From the NCBI RefSeq assembly GCF_003732265.1, contig NZ_MOBK01000003.1, positions 62,001 through 126,000 of the forward strand: a stretch of DNA of 64,000 nucleotides, given 5' to 3'. A program made the translations under genes and the position numbers. A model generated the notes under the pieces. It was given only the letters and a program-made list of their open reading frames with translations, was not told the origin of the DNA and made no database searches. Source of the DNA: Pseudomonas brassicacearum (lineage in GTDB: Bacteria; Pseudomonadota; Gammaproteobacteria; Pseudomonadales; Pseudomonadaceae). How positions within the stretch are numbered: position 1 is the stretch's first letter; every line of letters starts with the position of its first letter. This document shows, piece after piece, positions 26,801 to 39,406 of the stretch.

Positions 26801-28723
26801 TCATTGCGACTTCCGGACCCGTAGGTACCATTCGGAAAGAAGCCGTACCTGTTTGTCGGTGTAGCCGCGCTCGACCATCCGTGTGACGAAGTCGTTGTGC
26901 TTCTGCTGGTCCTCTTTGCTGGCCTTGGCATTGAAGCTGATGACGGGCAGCAGATCCTCGGTGTTGGAGAACATTTTCTTCTCGATGACCACCCGCAGTT
27001 TTTCGTAACTGAGCCAGGTCGGGTTCTTGCCGTTGTTGTTGGCCCGGGCGCGCAGTACGAAGTTGACGATTTCGTTGCGGAAATCCTTCGGATTGCTGAT
27101 GCCGGCCGGCTTTTCAATTTTCTCCAGTTCTTCGTTCAGGGCCACACGGTTGAGGATTTCGCCGGTTTCCGGGTCGCGGTATTCCTGGTCCTGGATCCAG
27201 AAGTCTGCGTACAGCACGTAGCGATCGAAGATGTTCTGGCCGTACTCGCTGTACGACTCGAGGTAAGCGGTCTGGATCTCCTTGCCGATGAACTCGATGT
27301 AGCGCGGTGCCAGGTATTCCTTGAGGAAGCGCAGGTAGCGTTCGCGGGTTTCGGCCTGGAACTGTTCCTGTTCGATCTGTTGTTCCAGCACGTACAGCAA
27401 GTGCACCGGGTTGGCGGCGATTTCGTGCGGATCGAAGTTGAAGACCTTCGACAGGATCTTGAACGCGAAGCGGGTCGACAGACCGTTCATGCCCTCGTCG
27501 ACACCGGCGTTGTCGCGGTATTCCTGGATCGACTTGGCCTTCGGATCGGTGTCCTTGAGGTTTTCACCGTCATACACGCGCATTTTCGAGTAGATGTTCG
27601 AGTTTTCCGGCTCCTTGAGGCGCGAGAGCACGGTGAACTGGGCAAGCATTTTCAAGGTGTCGGGCGCGCAATGGGCCTTGGCCAGGGAGCTGTTGAACAG
27701 CAGTTTGTCGTAAATCTTCACTTCGTCGCTGACACGCAGGCAGTACGGCACTTTGACGATGTAGATCCGGTCGATAAACGCTTCGTTGTTCTTGTTGTTA
27801 CGGAAGGTGTGCCATTCCGATTCATTGGAGTGGGCCAGCAGGATCCCGGTAAACGGAATCGCGCCGAGGCCTTCGGTACTGTTGTAGTTACCTTCCTGGG
27901 TAGCCGTCAGCAATGGGTGCAGCACCTTGATCGGCGCCTTGAACATTTCGACGAATTCCATCAGGCCCTGGTTGGCCCGGCACAGTGCGCCCGAGTAGCT
28001 ATAGGCGTCGGCGTCGTTCTGTGGGTATTCCTCCAGTTTGCGGATATCGACCTTACCTACCAGTGCCGAGATGTCCTGGTTGTTCTCGTCTCCCGGCTCG
28101 GTTTTGGCCACGGCGATCTGATTGAGGATCGACGGATAGAGTTTCACCACGCGGAACTGGCTGATGTCGCCGCCGAACTCGGCCAGGCGCTTGGTGGCCC
28201 ATGGCGACATGATGGTGTTGAGGTAGCGCCGCGGAATGCCGAAGTCTTCTTCGAGGATCGCGCCATCTTCAGTGGCGTTGAACAGACCCAGAGGCGACTC
28301 GAATACCGGCGAACCCTTGATTGCGTAGAAGGGCACCTTCTCGATCAGTTGTTTCAGCTTCTCGGCCAGAGACGATTTACCGCCACCGACGGGGCCGAGC
28401 AGATAGAGGATTTGTTTCTTCTCTTCCAGGCCCTGAGCGGCATGGCGGAAATACGACACGATCTGGTCGATGCATTCTTCCATCCCGTGGAAGTCTTCAA
28501 AGGCCGGATAGCGGCGGATCACCTTGTTGGAAAAGATTCGCGACAGCCTCGAGTTGGTCGAGGTGTCGAGCAGCTCCGGTTCTCCGATGGCCAGCAATAG
28601 ACGCTCGGCGGCGGAGGCGTAGGCGCTGCGGTCCCCTTTGCACAGCTCAAGATACTCTTGCAGCGAGAGTTCTTCCTGGCGTGTGGACTCGAAGCGTTGT
28701 TGGAAGTGGCTAAAGATACTCAT
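26801..28723 (-). CDS. prkA: PrkA family serine protein kinase (YeaG-like)
   Basis: 640-residue PrkA/YeaG protein: an N-terminal AAA-type ATPase region with Walker A GPVGGGKS at residues 110-117, and a C-terminal region of the PrkA kinase type. Members have been reported as serine kinases and, in Bacillus, as an ATP-dependent protease. It heads the prkA / DUF444 / SpoVR-like operon, the conserved stress-associated triad. Start at the ATG at 28723, preceded by GAGGTGACGTC. No promoter could be assigned in the 297-bp upstream spacer. Confidence 0.94.
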   Translation of the reverse strand: MSIFSHFQQRFESTRQEELSLQEYLELCKGDRSAYASAAERLLLAIGEPELLDTSTNSRLSRIFSNKVIRRYPAFEDFHGMEECIDQIVSYFRHAAQGLEEKKQILYLLGPVGGGKSSLAEKLKQLIEKVPFYAIKGSPVFESPLGLFNATEDGAILEEDFGIPRRYLNTIMSPWATKRLAEFGGDISQFRVVKLYPSILNQIAVAKTEPGDENNQDISALVGKVDIRKLEEYPQNDADAYSYSGALCRANQGLMEFVEMFKAPIKVLHPLLTATQEGNYNSTEGLGAIPFTGILLAHSNESEWHTFRNNKNNEAFIDRIYIVKVPYCLRVSDEVKIYDKLLFNSSLAKAHCAPDTLKMLAQFTVLSRLKEPENSNIYSKMRVYDGENLKDTDPKAKSIQEYRDNAGVDEGMNGLSTRFAFKILSKVFNFDPHEIAANPVHLLYVLEQQIEQEQFQAETRERYLRFLKEYLAPRYIEFIGKEIQTAYLESYSEYGQNIFDRYVLYADFWIQDQEYRDPETGEILNRVALNEELEKIEKPAGISNPKDFRNEIVNFVLRARANNNGKNPTWLSYEKLRVVIEKKMFSNTEDLLPVISFNAKASKEDQQKHNDFVTRMVERGYTDKQVRLLSEWYLRVRKSQ

Positions 28724-29020
28724 GACGTCACCTCGCTCGATACGTGGAGCCGACGCCGGATCACTCAGTCGATGCTGGCAGCAACCGAACAGGCGGTCGC
28801 TGTTTACCCCCCAGAACTCTAACGGAGCTGACTACTCCGAAAGCTACTCCCGATGACCCGCGCGCCGGTGTACCGGCTCTCCCCTGTTTTGGATGGCCTG
28901 CGCTTAAGGATAGTTGCTAATTCGGGAGGTAAAGGCGAGATACGTAATTAGTTGTGGCAGACCGTTCGTCTGCCACCGCGCGAGCCCACGGGGGGCGGGG
29001 GCTCGCAGGTTACAAAAAAA
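28724..29020. other. 297-bp spacer between glpE and prkA
   Basis: No open frame or strong hairpin. It must contain the prkA promoter on the minus strand. I could not find a convincing RpoS, RpoN or sigma-70 box by eye. Confidence 0.4.
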
Positions 29021-29350
29021 TTATTCGGAGGTGCCTTGCGCGGTTTCTGCAGGGTAAGTCGTACGCCACAGCTCAAAACCGCCGTCCATGCTGTAGACGT
29101 CGGAGAAACCCTGGCTGATCAGGTACGCGGCAGCGCCCTGGCTGGAATTGCCGTGGTAGCAGACCACTACGGTCGGTGCGTCCAGGTCTGCCCCCTGAAT
29201 AAAGGCATGCAGCGAGTGATTGTCCAGATGCTTCGAGCCGGCGATGTGCAACGCGGCGAAAGTTGCAGGGTCGCGGACGTCTACCACCACGGCGCCTTGT
29301 TCGCGCAGGGCCTGTGCCTGTTCCGGGGGGATACGTTTGAATTCGCTCAT
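29021..29350 (-). CDS. glpE: GlpE, thiosulfate sulfurtransferase (rhodanese)
   Basis: 109-residue single-domain rhodanese, transferring sulfane sulfur from thiosulfate to cyanide or thiol acceptors such as thioredoxin. The active-site loop [11 protein letters not shown] carries the catalytic Cys (about residue 64) and [16 protein letters not shown] is the family N-terminal motif. The length equals E. coli GlpE, although no glp genes are near. It follows apaH by 33 bp on the same strand and may be co-transcribed. Confidence 0.92.
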   Translation of the reverse strand: MSEFKRIPPEQAQALREQGAVVVDVRDPATFAALHIAGSKHLDNHSLHAFIQGADLDAPTVVVCYHGNSSQGAAAYLISQGFSDVYSMDGGFELWRTTYPAETAQGTSE

Positions 29351-29383
29351 GGCGGGCTCCTGTGGCTCGGCTGATAGCGCAGC

Positions 29384-30265
29384 CTAGCGCGGGGCGCTGG
29401 CTGGGGGTTGTTCGGTAAGGGTGGGGGCGACGGCGGGTTCGCTGTGGCCCTGATCGTTGCATTGGCACTGCAGGCGCTCGAAGGTGTCGACGTTCATCAG
29501 GGTCATGGCGCCGCCCCAGACACAACCGGTGTCGAGCGCGAAGATCCCCGGTTCGTCGCAGTGGCCTTCGAGGGCCGCCCAATGGCCGAAGATGATCTTC
29601 AGGTCCTTGGTCTTGCGTTCCTTGTACGTGAACCACGGCTTGTAACCCGGTAGCGCGGTGCCGACGCCTTCCTTGCTCTTGAGGTCGAGTTTGCCCTCGC
29701 TGGTGCAGAAGCGCATGCGGGTGAAATAGTTGGTGATGACGCGCAGGCGGGTCACGCCCTTGAGGTCGTTGTCCCATTTCGCCGGATCGTTGCCGTACAT
29801 GCCGTCGAGGTACGGGGCGATGCGGTTGTCGTCGCGCAAGGCTTCTTCAACTTCGGCGGCGCACTTCAAGGCTTTGCGCAGCGACCACTGTGGTGGAATG
29901 CCAGCATGCACCAGTGCGATGTCGCGCTGTTCGTCGTAGTGCATGAGTTTTTGCTGGCGCAGCCACTCCAGCAGGTCCGCACAATCCGGCGCTTCAAGGA
30001 TCTCGCGCAGGGTGTCGTTTTTCTTCAGGCGTTCGATGTTACGTCCGGCGGCCAGCAAGTGCAGGTCATGGTTGCCCAGGACGCACACCAGAGATTCGCG
30101 AATGCCATACAGAAAACGCAAGGTTGCCAGCGACTGCGGGCCCCGGTTGACCAGGTCGCCCACCAGCCAGAGTCGATCCTTGGCCGGATCGAAAGCCACT
30201 CGCTCTAGCAGGCATTGCAGGGGCTCGAGGCAACCCTGCAAGTCACCCACGGCGTACGTTGCCAT
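29384..30265 (-). CDS. apaH: ApaH, symmetrical Ap4A hydrolase
   Basis: 293-residue metallophosphatase that splits diadenosine tetraphosphate into two ADP and also removes Np4 caps from RNA. The calcineurin-type motifs are intact: [13 protein letters not shown] (D-x-x-G), [12 protein letters not shown] (GDxxxRG) and [12 protein letters not shown] (GNHD). The start overlaps the stop of apaG by one base (TAATG), indicating translational coupling. Confidence 0.97.
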   Translation of the reverse strand: MATYAVGDLQGCLEPLQCLLERVAFDPAKDRLWLVGDLVNRGPQSLATLRFLYGIRESLVCVLGNHDLHLLAAGRNIERLKKNDTLREILEAPDCADLLEWLRQQKLMHYDEQRDIALVHAGIPPQWSLRKALKCAAEVEEALRDDNRIAPYLDGMYGNDPAKWDNDLKGVTRLRVITNYFTRMRFCTSEGKLDLKSKEGVGTALPGYKPWFTYKERKTKDLKIIFGHWAALEGHCDEPGIFALDTGCVWGGAMTLMNVDTFERLQCQCNDQGHSEPAVAPTLTEQPPASAPR

Positions 30266-30645
30266 TAGTGCAAGGCTCCGGGTACCGCCAGGCGGAATGG
30301 AGCGATGATGGCGTCGAAATGCTTACCGTCGTCGGCAATCATCTGATAGGTGCCTTGCATGGTGCCGACCGTGGTGGTCATGACCGTGCCGCTGCTGTAG
30401 GTGTGGTTTTCGCCGACCTGGATCAGCGGTTGCAAGCCTACGACGCCCGCACCCCTGACCTCCTCGACATGCCCGTTACCGTCGGTGATTACCCAGTGCC
30501 GCGACAGCAGTTTGGCCGGTAGCGCGCCATTGTTGTGCACGGTAATGGTGTACGCGAAGGCAAAGCGGTTTTGCTCAGGTTGCGATTGTTCTGCCAGATA
30601 GCGGGTGACGACGCTGACGTCGACCTGATAACGAGGATCGGACAT
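30265..30645 (-). CDS. apaG: ApaG protein
   Basis: 126-residue ApaG/ApaG-like immunoglobulin-fold protein ([20 protein letters not shown] start, then [11 protein letters not shown] and [13 protein letters not shown]). The family binds divalent metals and occurs in front of apaH in most proteobacteria; its precise role is unknown. Here apaG-apaH are coupled by a one-base overlap. It lies 123 bp downstream of rsmA, a gap that holds a nested inverted repeat. Confidence 0.95.
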   Translation of the reverse strand: MSDPRYQVDVSVVTRYLAEQSQPEQNRFAFAYTITVHNNGALPAKLLSRHWVITDGNGHVEEVRGAGVVGLQPLIQVGENHTYSSGTVMTTTVGTMQGTYQMIADDGKHFDAIIAPFRLAVPGALH

Positions 30646-30712
30646 GCAAGAGGCCTTAAAAACGAAGCGGGACGCGGGGCGTAGCTGATGGAGTTCAGTC
30701 TAGGCCAAGTAC

Positions 30713-30751
30713 CGGGTAGTAAACCAGACATCGCGTCTGGCGTCCTACCCG
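30713..30751. repeat. Nested inverted repeat between rsmA and apaG
   Basis: Outer arms CGGGTAG (30713-30719) and CTACCCG (30745-30751) enclose inner arms CCAGAC (30724-30729) and GTCTGG (30735-30740). There is no T-tract on either side, so it is not an obvious intrinsic terminator. It could be an RNA stability or processing structure in the rsmA-apaG transcript. Confidence 0.7.
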
Positions 30752-30768
30752 ATAACGCTCGTCACCTG

Positions 30769-31587
30769 TCAGTCGGCGGCGGGCGGGTTCAGGACTTGTT
30801 CGCTGAGCTTGTCGGCCAGGCGCACGAAGGCGGCCAGGTCGAGTTGCTCGGGACGCAGGCTGCCATCGACGCCGGCAGCTTCGATCTCGGCATTGCTCAG
30901 CAGCAACTTGAGGGTGTTGCGCAGGGTCTTGCGGCGCTGGTTGAAGGCTTCGCGAACGACGCGCTCCAGCAATTTGTGGTCTTTGGCAGGGTGCGGCAGA
31001 ACCGCGTGAGGCACCAGGCGCACAATAGCCGAATCAACCTTCGGTGGCGGATTGAACGCGCCCGGGCCGACGTTGAACAGATGCTCGACCCGGCAGTGGT
31101 ACTGAACCATGATCGACAAGCGACCCCAGTCACCGCCGCCAGGACCCGCCGCCATGCGCTCGACCACTTCTTTTTGCAGCATGAAGTGCATGTCGCGGAT
31201 CAGGCTGGCGTTATGCAGCAGGTGAAAAATCAGCGGTGTAGAGATGTTGTACGGCAGGTTGCCGACGACGCGCAGGCTGCCCGGCGCAGCATTCAGGCTG
31301 GTGAAGTCGAACTTCAGTGCATCGCCCTGATGCAGGCTGAAGTTGCTCCGACCGGCGAACTGTTGATTGAGGATCGGGACCAGGTCCTTGTCCAGCTCTA
31401 CCACGTCCAGTTGCGCGCCGCTGTTAAGCAGGCCTTGAGTCAGGGCACCCTGGCCCGGGCCGATTTCCAGCACCCGGTCTTCAGCCTTGGCATGGATGGA
31501 GCGCAGGATTTTGTCGATAACACCTGCATCGTGCAGGAAGTTCTGGCCAAAGCGTTTGCGCGCCTTGTGTTGGTAATGCTCGGTCAT
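30769..31587 (-). CDS. rsmA: RsmA/KsgA, 16S rRNA dimethyladenosine transferase
   Basis: 272-residue SAM-dependent enzyme dimethylating A1518 and A1519 of 16S r[21 protein letters not shown] is the family start, [16 protein letters not shown] the SAM motif I, and [18 protein letters not shown] the catalytic NLPY motif. Start at 31587, overlapping the pdxA stop by 4 bases. It is the KsgA-type RsmA, not the RsmA/CsrA RNA-binding regulator. Confidence 0.97.
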   Translation of the reverse strand: MTEHYQHKARKRFGQNFLHDAGVIDKILRSIHAKAEDRVLEIGPGQGALTQGLLNSGAQLDVVELDKDLVPILNQQFAGRSNFSLHQGDALKFDFTSLNAAPGSLRVVGNLPYNISTPLIFHLLHNASLIRDMHFMLQKEVVERMAAGPGGGDWGRLSIMVQYHCRVEHLFNVGPGAFNPPPKVDSAIVRLVPHAVLPHPAKDHKLLERVVREAFNQRRKTLRNTLKLLLSNAEIEAAGVDGSLRPEQLDLAAFVRLADKLSEQVLNPPAAD

Positions 31588-32573
31588 AAACGGGTCTCGG
31601 CCATCTGGTAGGCGGTTTCCAGGGCGACTTGCAGGCTGCCGGTGTCGATTTTTCCGCTGCCGGCCAGATCCAGGGCGGTGCCGTGGTCGACCGAGGTGCG
31701 GATGATCGGCAAGCCGAGGGTCACATTGACTGCCGCGCCGAAGCCTTTGTATTTGAGCACGGGCAGGCCCTGGTCGTGGTACATCGCCAGCACTGCGTCG
31801 CAGTGCTCCAGATATTTGGGGGTAAACAGAGTGTCGGCGGGCAGGGGGCCACGAAGGTCCATGCCTTCACCGCGCAGGCGCTCTAATGTAGGTTCGATGA
31901 TGTCGATTTCTTCATGGCCCAGGTGTCCGCCTTCACCGGCGTGCGGGTTGAGCCCGCAGACCAGGATGCGTGGCTGGGCGATGCCGAATTTTTCTTGCAG
32001 GTCGGCGTGCAGAATTCGTGTGACCCGTTCCAGGCGCTCCGGTGTGATCGCATCGGCAATCTCGCGAAGGGGCAGGTGAGTGGTGACCAGCGCCACGCGC
32101 AATCCGCGTGTGGCAAGCATCATCACCACTTGGGCGGTATGGGTCAGGTCAGCGAGGAATTCCGTGTGGCCGGAGAAGGCGATCCCGGATTCGTTGATCA
32201 CACCCTTGTGCACCGGGGCGGTGATCATCCCGGCGAAGTGCCCGTCCAGGCAGCCCTGGCCCGCACGGGTCAGGGTTTCCAGGACGAAAGCCGCATTGGC
32301 CTTGTCCAAATGGCCGGCGACGACCGGCGCATTGAGCGGTGTATCCCAGACATACAAACTGTTCGCAGGCGCAGGCACATCCGGCCAACTGTCCGGCGTT
32401 ACCGCCAGCAGATCGACAACCACACCCAGCTGCGCGGCCCGCTCAAGGAGCAGGTCACGGCTGGTAATGGCAATCAGGGGGTGTGGCTGGGCTTGCGAGG
32501 CGAGCAGCAGGCACAGGTCAGGACCTATGCCGGCCGGTTCGCCGGGTGTCAGCGCGAAACGCTTGGGTTTCAC
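31584..32573 (-). CDS. pdxA: PdxA, 4-hydroxythreonine-4-phosphate dehydrogenase
   Basis: 329-residue NAD-dependent enzyme of the DXP-dependent vitamin B6 pathway. The N-terminal [14 protein letters not shown] and the metal-binding His residues ([27 protein letters not shown]) are those of PdxA. It overlaps surA at its start and rsmA at its stop by 4 bases each, so the run lptD-surA-pdxA-rsmA is tightly packed as in E. coli. Confidence 0.97.
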   Translation of the reverse strand: MKPKRFALTPGEPAGIGPDLCLLLASQAQPHPLIAITSRDLLLERAAQLGVVVDLLAVTPDSWPDVPAPANSLYVWDTPLNAPVVAGHLDKANAAFVLETLTRAGQGCLDGHFAGMITAPVHKGVINESGIAFSGHTEFLADLTHTAQVVMMLATRGLRVALVTTHLPLREIADAITPERLERVTRILHADLQEKFGIAQPRILVCGLNPHAGEGGHLGHEEIDIIEPTLERLRGEGMDLRGPLPADTLFTPKYLEHCDAVLAMYHDQGLPVLKYKGFGAAVNVTLGLPIIRTSVDHGTALDLAGSGKIDTGSLQVALETAYQMAETRL

Positions 32574-33892
32574 TGCGTTGCCTGGTCTGCACCAGGGAGT
32601 TTGATCTCTACGTACGCTTCGTCACGGATCTGACGCAGCCAGGTTTGCAGCTCTTCGTCGTATTTGCGGTTACGCAATACGGTCATAGCCTGTTGCTCGC
32701 GAGCCTGGGCAGTGCTGTCGGTAGCGCGGCGGCCCAGCACTTCCAGAACGTGCCAGCCGTACTGGGTCTTGAATGGCTTGGACAGCTGACCTTGCGGGGT
32801 CTTGGCCATCACTTCGCGGAACTCGGGCACCAGTACGTTCGGGTCGATCCAGTTCAGGTCACCGCCGTTGAGCGCAGAACCCGGGTCTTCCGAGTAGCTC
32901 TTGGCCAGTTCGCTGAAGTCTTCACCGGCTTCGATACGCGCGTAGAGCGACTCGACCAGGGCTTTGGTTTTCGCTTCGTCGCGGATCGGGCTTGGTTTGA
33001 CCAGGATGTGGCGCACGTGCACCTCATCTCGCGTCTGGGTTGCACCGCCACGCTTGTCGAGGATCTTCAGGATGATGAAGCCACCCGGTGTACGCATCGG
33101 CTGGGTAACTTCGCCAACGGTCATGGTGCTCAACATGCGATCGAACGGAGGTGGCAATTGAGCTGCTTTACGCCAGCCCATGTCGCCGCCTTCCAGTGCG
33201 GTTTCGCTGGCAGATTTGGCGATGGCCAACTGACCGAAGTCAGCGCCTTGCTTGAGTTGCTGGTAAACCGCGTCAGCCTGTTTGGCCGCATTCTGAATCG
33301 CGTCGGAGTTGGCGCTTTCCGGCGTAGGAATCAGGATGTTGGCCAGACGGAACTCTTCGGACAATTGCATCTTGCCAAGGTCGGAGGCGAGGAAGTTCTT
33401 CACTTCCTGCTCGGACACCTGGATGCGCTCGGCCACACGGCGTTGACGCACACGGCTGATGACCATTTCACGGCGAATCTGTTCACGGGCGTCGTCGTAA
33501 GACAGACCGTCGTGAGCCAGCGCGGCGCGGAATTGATCCACCGACATGTTGTTGCGCTGGGCAATGGTGCCCACCGCCTGGTTCAGTTCTTCATCGGTAA
33601 TGCGGATGCCCGAACGCTCGCCGATCTGCAGTTGCAGGTTTTCGACGATCAGGCGCTCAAGCACCTGCTGCTCCAGCACGCTGGCTGGAGGCACGGCAGA
33701 ACCGCGCTTGGCGATCGTTGCCTGAACTTCATGAACGCGTTGGTCCAGTTGGCTCTGCATGACCACGTCGTTGTCGACGATGGCCACCACTTTGTCGATG
33801 GACTGTACGGCGGCGTTAGCCGCGGTACCCAGGAACAGCGCGCCCAGCAGCAGCGGGCGCAGACAATCAGAAAGCTTGGTCTTCACGTTCAC
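32570..33892 (-). CDS. surA: SurA, periplasmic outer-membrane-protein chaperone
   Basis: 440-residue chaperone and peptidyl-prolyl isomerase escorting outer-membrane proteins such as LptD through the periplasm. A signal peptide (basic start, hydrophobic core, cleavage after TAANA near residue 27) precedes the SurA N-domain; two parvulin domains follow, at about 175-275 ([11 protein letters not shown] for the second) and 285-385 ([13 protein letters not shown]). The GTG at 33892 is chosen because AAGG lies 5 bases before it; a second GTG two codons later is the alternative. Its start overlaps the lptD stop by 26 bases. Confidence 0.96.
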   Translation of the reverse strand: MNVKTKLSDCLRPLLLGALFLGTAANAAVQSIDKVVAIVDNDVVMQSQLDQRVHEVQATIAKRGSAVPPASVLEQQVLERLIVENLQLQIGERSGIRITDEELNQAVGTIAQRNNMSVDQFRAALAHDGLSYDDAREQIRREMVISRVRQRRVAERIQVSEQEVKNFLASDLGKMQLSEEFRLANILIPTPESANSDAIQNAAKQADAVYQQLKQGADFGQLAIAKSASETALEGGDMGWRKAAQLPPPFDRMLSTMTVGEVTQPMRTPGGFIILKILDKRGGATQTRDEVHVRHILVKPSPIRDEAKTKALVESLYARIEAGEDFSELAKSYSEDPGSALNGGDLNWIDPNVLVPEFREVMAKTPQGQLSKPFKTQYGWHVLEVLGRRATDSTAQAREQQAMTVLRNRKYDEELQTWLRQIRDEAYVEIKLPGADQATQ

Positions 33893-36677
33893 GATAACCT
33901 TGGATGCCTTTGTCGAGGAAGCTCTCTACTTTGGCGCCGGTGAGGCCGCCGAGACCTTTCAGAACGATTTGTAGGAAGACGCCGTGGTCGCCTTTTTCGT
34001 TTTGTGGAGCTTGCTGACTGAACTCGTCATAGGAAACCCAGTAACGGTTGATCAGGCGCAATTTCCAGCAGCAGTTGTCGTACTCGAAACCACCAAAGGC
34101 TTCCAGGGTACGGTCGCGGTTGTAGTCATACTGCCAGCGGCTGATAACGTTCCATTGAGGCACGACCGGCCAGATGACCGAGAAGTCATGCTGCTGGATC
34201 TTGTAGTAATCCTTCACGAAGTCCGGCGAGCCTGGGGTGCCGTAGTCGCCGCCGAACTGCCATTGACCGGTGTTCTGGTTATAGATCACCTGGTCGTTAC
34301 GATAGCGATAGCCAGCGTTGATGACCTTGTTCGGGTTGTCTTCAGGCTGGTAGTGGAACATCGCGCTACCCGAACGAGGGCTGCGGCTGTCCGGGTCCCA
34401 GTTGTAGTCGGCCGTGGTGCGCCAGTCGCGGTTCCAGCGGTATTCGTATTCCAGTGCATACGGCGAAACGTTGGCTTGAGCTTCGGCACGGGTTTTTGCA
34501 TCGATACCCGGCAACTGGACTTCGCGGTCCTTGAAGTACATCGCTTGGCCCACGCTGATGCGTTGACGTTCAAAGCCGTCGTCTTCGATCCAGCGGTTGG
34601 TGATACCCAACGACAGTTTGTTCTCGTCGCCGACACGGTCGGAACCAGAGAAACGGTTGTCCCGGAACAGCGATGCATAGCTGAAGGTGTATTCGCCAGT
34701 GTCAAAAACAGGAATGTCTGTCTGGTCTTTCTCTGGCACATAGAGGTAGTACAGGCGCGGCTCAAGGGTCTGGCGATAGTTTTTGCCGAACCATTGAGTG
34801 TTGCGGTCGAAGTACAAACCACTGTCGATGCTGGCAATCGGCACGCCACGATTCTGGTTGCTGTCGAAATTACCATTGAAGTTTTCAGTCCCGGCTGCAG
34901 CGGCGGCTTGATCCTGAGCCACGATCTGGTTTTTGCCGATACTGTCCAGATCCAGTTGGTACTGGGTGTATTGGTACTTGAGCTTCGGCTTCACGAAACC
35001 ATAAGTCCAGTCGAGCGGCAGGCTGACGGCTGGCGCCAGGTTGAGTCGATCGCCGTTGGCGCGGGCCAGGCCTTGAACGTTAGTGTCCAGGCGTGGGGTT
35101 ACGTTGCCGTCCTCATCGCTGTACGTGCCGTTTTGCAGATCTCGATCGAACCGCACGATTTCGGTGTCGTAGGTGAAATCCAGGCCGCCTGGATGATCCG
35201 GTAGCGCACCGTTGAAGGTGATTTGCGGCAAGCGATCATACGGCGTGATGTTGGCAACGGTCGCCAGCTGATACGCCTGGGCGTTGATGCGGGCGACATA
35301 GTTGTCACCGCGATAGCTGACGGAGCCCTGCTGGTTCACGTAGTCAGCGCTTTTCACGCCAATCTGGTCGGTCTGCAGATCCTGGAAGTAGTAAGGATCG
35401 CTGATCTTGGTGTAGTCGACTTGCGTGAGGACACGCTCATCCAGACCACCCTTGTGCTGCCAGTTGTACATGTAGCGTTCTTTCTGGAAATCGGTCTGCT
35501 TGTCGCGCTCATCGCTTTCGTCGTTGAGGAACGCCGCACCGAACTGACCTTCGCTGGACTTGGTCAGGTAGCGGAATTCGCCTTCCATCAACAAGCCATG
35601 CTTTTCCATGTAACGCGGGTACAACGTGGCATCGTAGTTCGGCGCCAGGTTGAAGTAATACGGGGTGACCAGCATGAAGCCGGTATCGCTGCCGGTGCCG
35701 ATGGTCGGCGGCAGGAAGCCCGACTGGCGACGGTCGTCGATCGGGAAGTAGATGTACGGCGTGTACAGGACAGGAATGTCCTTGACCCGCAGTGTCACGT
35801 TGGTCGCGGTGCCGAAGCCGGTCGCCGGGTTCAGGGTGATGTTGTTACCCTTGAGCTGCCAGGCGTTGCTGTTCGGTTCGCACGTGGTGTACGTACCATC
35901 CTTGAGGCGGATGATCGCGTTTTCAGCACGCTTGGCGTACAGCGCGTTACCGCGGATACGGGATTTGTGCATCACGTATTCGGCGTTGTCGACCTTGGCT
36001 TCACCGGTGTCGAGCTGCACGTCGGCGTGGTCGCCGACGATCAGTGCGCCGTTGTCGCGGATGCGCACGTCGCCATTGAGTTCGGCGCGGCTCTCGGCCT
36101 GATACAGGCTGGCCTCGTCGGACTCGACCTGCATGCTGCCCTGACGCAACACGACGTCACCGGCCAGCGTGCCGACCTGATCTTCGGTGTTGTAGCGCGA
36201 GGCCTTGGCGCCGATAAAGGTCGGTGCGTCACTTTTATTCGTCTTGTCATTCATGCCAGGACGAATCGGTTCGATATAGGAACCAGAGCAATAAGGACCG
36301 GTTTCGGCCAATTGCGCGGCAGTGAGGTTCTCGCGTGGAACCCAGTCGAGGTGACTGTAGTCTGCACTACGCGACTTCATGCCGCGGCCCTTGGACTCGG
36401 TAACGAGTGCAGGCTTGGCTTCGGTGCTTTCGCTGGAACCGCTCTCGGCTGCCGCTTCGCCAGTGGCAGAGACGGCGCTGCCTTCATGGACGGGGCGCGG
36501 TGGCAATGCCGCCGCCGGCGATTTTGGCGCACAGTTCCAGGCACCCGAAGCAGAGACTGAGCAGTCATACTGTTCCGCGGCGACCACGAATGAAGTGGCT
36601 AGGGGTTGCAGGGCCAGCAGACTGCCGGTAACCAACAACGGAAATTTTTTACGAAACGCGGGGGATTTCAATGCCAT
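33867..36677 (-). CDS. lptD: LptD, LPS-assembly outer-membrane protein
   Basis: 936-residue beta-barrel that with lipoprotein LptE inserts LPS into the outer leaflet. Signal peptide at residues 1-33 ([20 protein letters not shown]), N-terminal Cys in [14 protein letters not shown], OstA/LptA-like jellyroll at about 165-300 ([20 protein letters not shown]), then the large barrel. The adjacent Cys pair near the C-terminus ([10 protein letters not shown]) corresponds to the pair that forms interdomain disulfides in E. coli LptD. The ATG at 36677 gives the proper signal peptide; the frame is open a further 234 bp upstream without family match. It is the first gene of the surA run. Confidence 0.97.
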   Translation of the reverse strand: MALKSPAFRKKFPLLVTGSLLALQPLATSFVVAAEQYDCSVSASGAWNCAPKSPAAALPPRPVHEGSAVSATGEAAAESGSSESTEAKPALVTESKGRGMKSRSADYSHLDWVPRENLTAAQLAETGPYCSGSYIEPIRPGMNDKTNKSDAPTFIGAKASRYNTEDQVGTLAGDVVLRQGSMQVESDEASLYQAESRAELNGDVRIRDNGALIVGDHADVQLDTGEAKVDNAEYVMHKSRIRGNALYAKRAENAIIRLKDGTYTTCEPNSNAWQLKGNNITLNPATGFGTATNVTLRVKDIPVLYTPYIYFPIDDRRQSGFLPPTIGTGSDTGFMLVTPYYFNLAPNYDATLYPRYMEKHGLLMEGEFRYLTKSSEGQFGAAFLNDESDERDKQTDFQKERYMYNWQHKGGLDERVLTQVDYTKISDPYYFQDLQTDQIGVKSADYVNQQGSVSYRGDNYVARINAQAYQLATVANITPYDRLPQITFNGALPDHPGGLDFTYDTEIVRFDRDLQNGTYSDEDGNVTPRLDTNVQGLARANGDRLNLAPAVSLPLDWTYGFVKPKLKYQYTQYQLDLDSIGKNQIVAQDQAAAAAGTENFNGNFDSNQNRGVPIASIDSGLYFDRNTQWFGKNYRQTLEPRLYYLYVPEKDQTDIPVFDTGEYTFSYASLFRDNRFSGSDRVGDENKLSLGITNRWIEDDGFERQRISVGQAMYFKDREVQLPGIDAKTRAEAQANVSPYALEYEYRWNRDWRTTADYNWDPDSRSPRSGSAMFHYQPEDNPNKVINAGYRYRNDQVIYNQNTGQWQFGGDYGTPGSPDFVKDYYKIQQHDFSVIWPVVPQWNVISRWQYDYNRDRTLEAFGGFEYDNCCWKLRLINRYWVSYDEFSQQAPQNEKGDHGVFLQIVLKGLGGLTGAKVESFLDKGIQGYREREDQAF

Positions 36678-36807
36678 CTTATTAGTCCGGGCTTCCTGCG
36701 TGCCATCTGCCCGCGGTGTGGGCCGCACGCCTCTCGATGGTCTGAAAAAGATGCTGGATAATAAAGCATGACCCGCTTGACGGCTAGCGCCGTCGGAGAC
36801 CCTTGCA

Positions 36808-38495
<1,688 letters not shown>

Positions 38496-38496
38496 G

Positions 38497-39264
38497 ATGC
38501 TGTGGCCAGGGACTCTGATCGGAGCCGGAGCAGGCTTTGCCATAGCCAGCATTCCGGGGGCCATGCTCGGCGCCTTGTTGGGGCAGGCGCTGGATCGGCG
38601 CTTGCACCTGCAAAGCTTTGGGCACTTGCTGGAAAAGCTCGGCGGTCGTCCGATGCTGCGCAATGACGAACTGCTGTTCGTGTTGCTGGGGCGCTTGGCC
38701 AAGAGTGACGGGCGAGTGGTGGATGGCCACATCCAGCAGGCCCGCCAGGAAATGCGTGCTTTGGAGATGACGGATTCGGCGCAGCGGCGTGCCATTGCGG
38801 CGTTCAATCGCGGCAAGTCCGGCAATGACCGGTTACGCGGTTATCTGCGGCGTTTGAGTGCTCAACCGCATGCGGCGGAAGGTGTGTTGCGCGCCTGTTG
38901 GCGGATGGTCTGGGCCGATGGCCGTGCTGGCAGTCATGAGCGCGAGCTGATTGCCCAGTGGGGCAAGTGGCTGGGCTGGACGCCGCATCAGGTTCAGGCG
39001 CTGGCCGCCGATTACGAGCAGCACAAGCGGCCGCAGGTCAGCAGCGCGATCACTTATCAGGATGCGTTGCGGCTGTTGGGCGTGTCGGCAACCAGTGAGC
39101 CGGCGCAGATCAAGCGCGCTTATCGACGCCTGCTGAGTCGTCATCACCCGGACAAGATTGCCGGCAGTGGGGCGACGGCCTTGCAAGTGCGTGAGGCAAC
39201 GGACAAGACGCGTGAATTGCATGCGGCTTATACGTTGATTCGTGAGCGGCGGGATTTTCGGTAG
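38497..39264 (+). CDS. djlA: DjlA-like membrane-anchored J-domain co-chaperone
   Basis: 255-residue protein with a glycine-zipper-like N-terminal hydrophobic segment (GAGAGFAIASIPGAMLGALL), a TerB-type helical domain at about 55-165 (LLGRLAKSDGRVVDGHIQQA is its usual motif), and a C-terminal J-domain (DALRLLGVSATSEP) with HPD intact at RHHPDKI. DjlA proteins stimulate DnaK at the inner membrane. It is probably the third gene of the amgK-murU transcript. Confidence 0.92.
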   Translation: MLWPGTLIGAGAGFAIASIPGAMLGALLGQALDRRLHLQSFGHLLEKLGGRPMLRNDELLFVLLGRLAKSDGRVVDGHIQQARQEMRALEMTDSAQRRAIAAFNRGKSGNDRLRGYLRRLSAQPHAAEGVLRACWRMVWADGRAGSHERELIAQWGKWLGWTPHQVQALAADYEQHKRPQVSSAITYQDALRLLGVSATSEPAQIKRAYRRLLSRHHPDKIAGSGATALQVREATDKTRELHAAYTLIRERRDFR

Positions 39265-39296
39265 CTAGTAAGAGTTATTTCGCCCGGGATGCCGCC

Positions 39297-39389
39297 TTCG
39301 CGAGCAAGCCCGCTCCCACATTTGATCTCCGTCCCACACAGATTCTGTGCCAACTGTAGATTTAATGTGGGAGCGGGCTTGCTCGCGAA
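39297..39389. repeat. REPIN between djlA and the DUF3530 gene
   Basis: TTCGCGAGCAAGCCCGCTCCCACA and TGTGGGAGCGGGCTTGCTCGCGAA are exact reverse complements at the two ends, about 45 bases apart. This is the canonical form of the dominant REP type in the window and sits between convergent genes. Confidence 0.9.
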
Positions 39390-39406
39390 TGGGGCAACTC
39401 GGTCTA

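Noticed and set aside
26897..28600. 567-codon open frame opposite prkA
   Set aside because: Antisense shadow of prkA; no recognisable domain or ribosome binding site.
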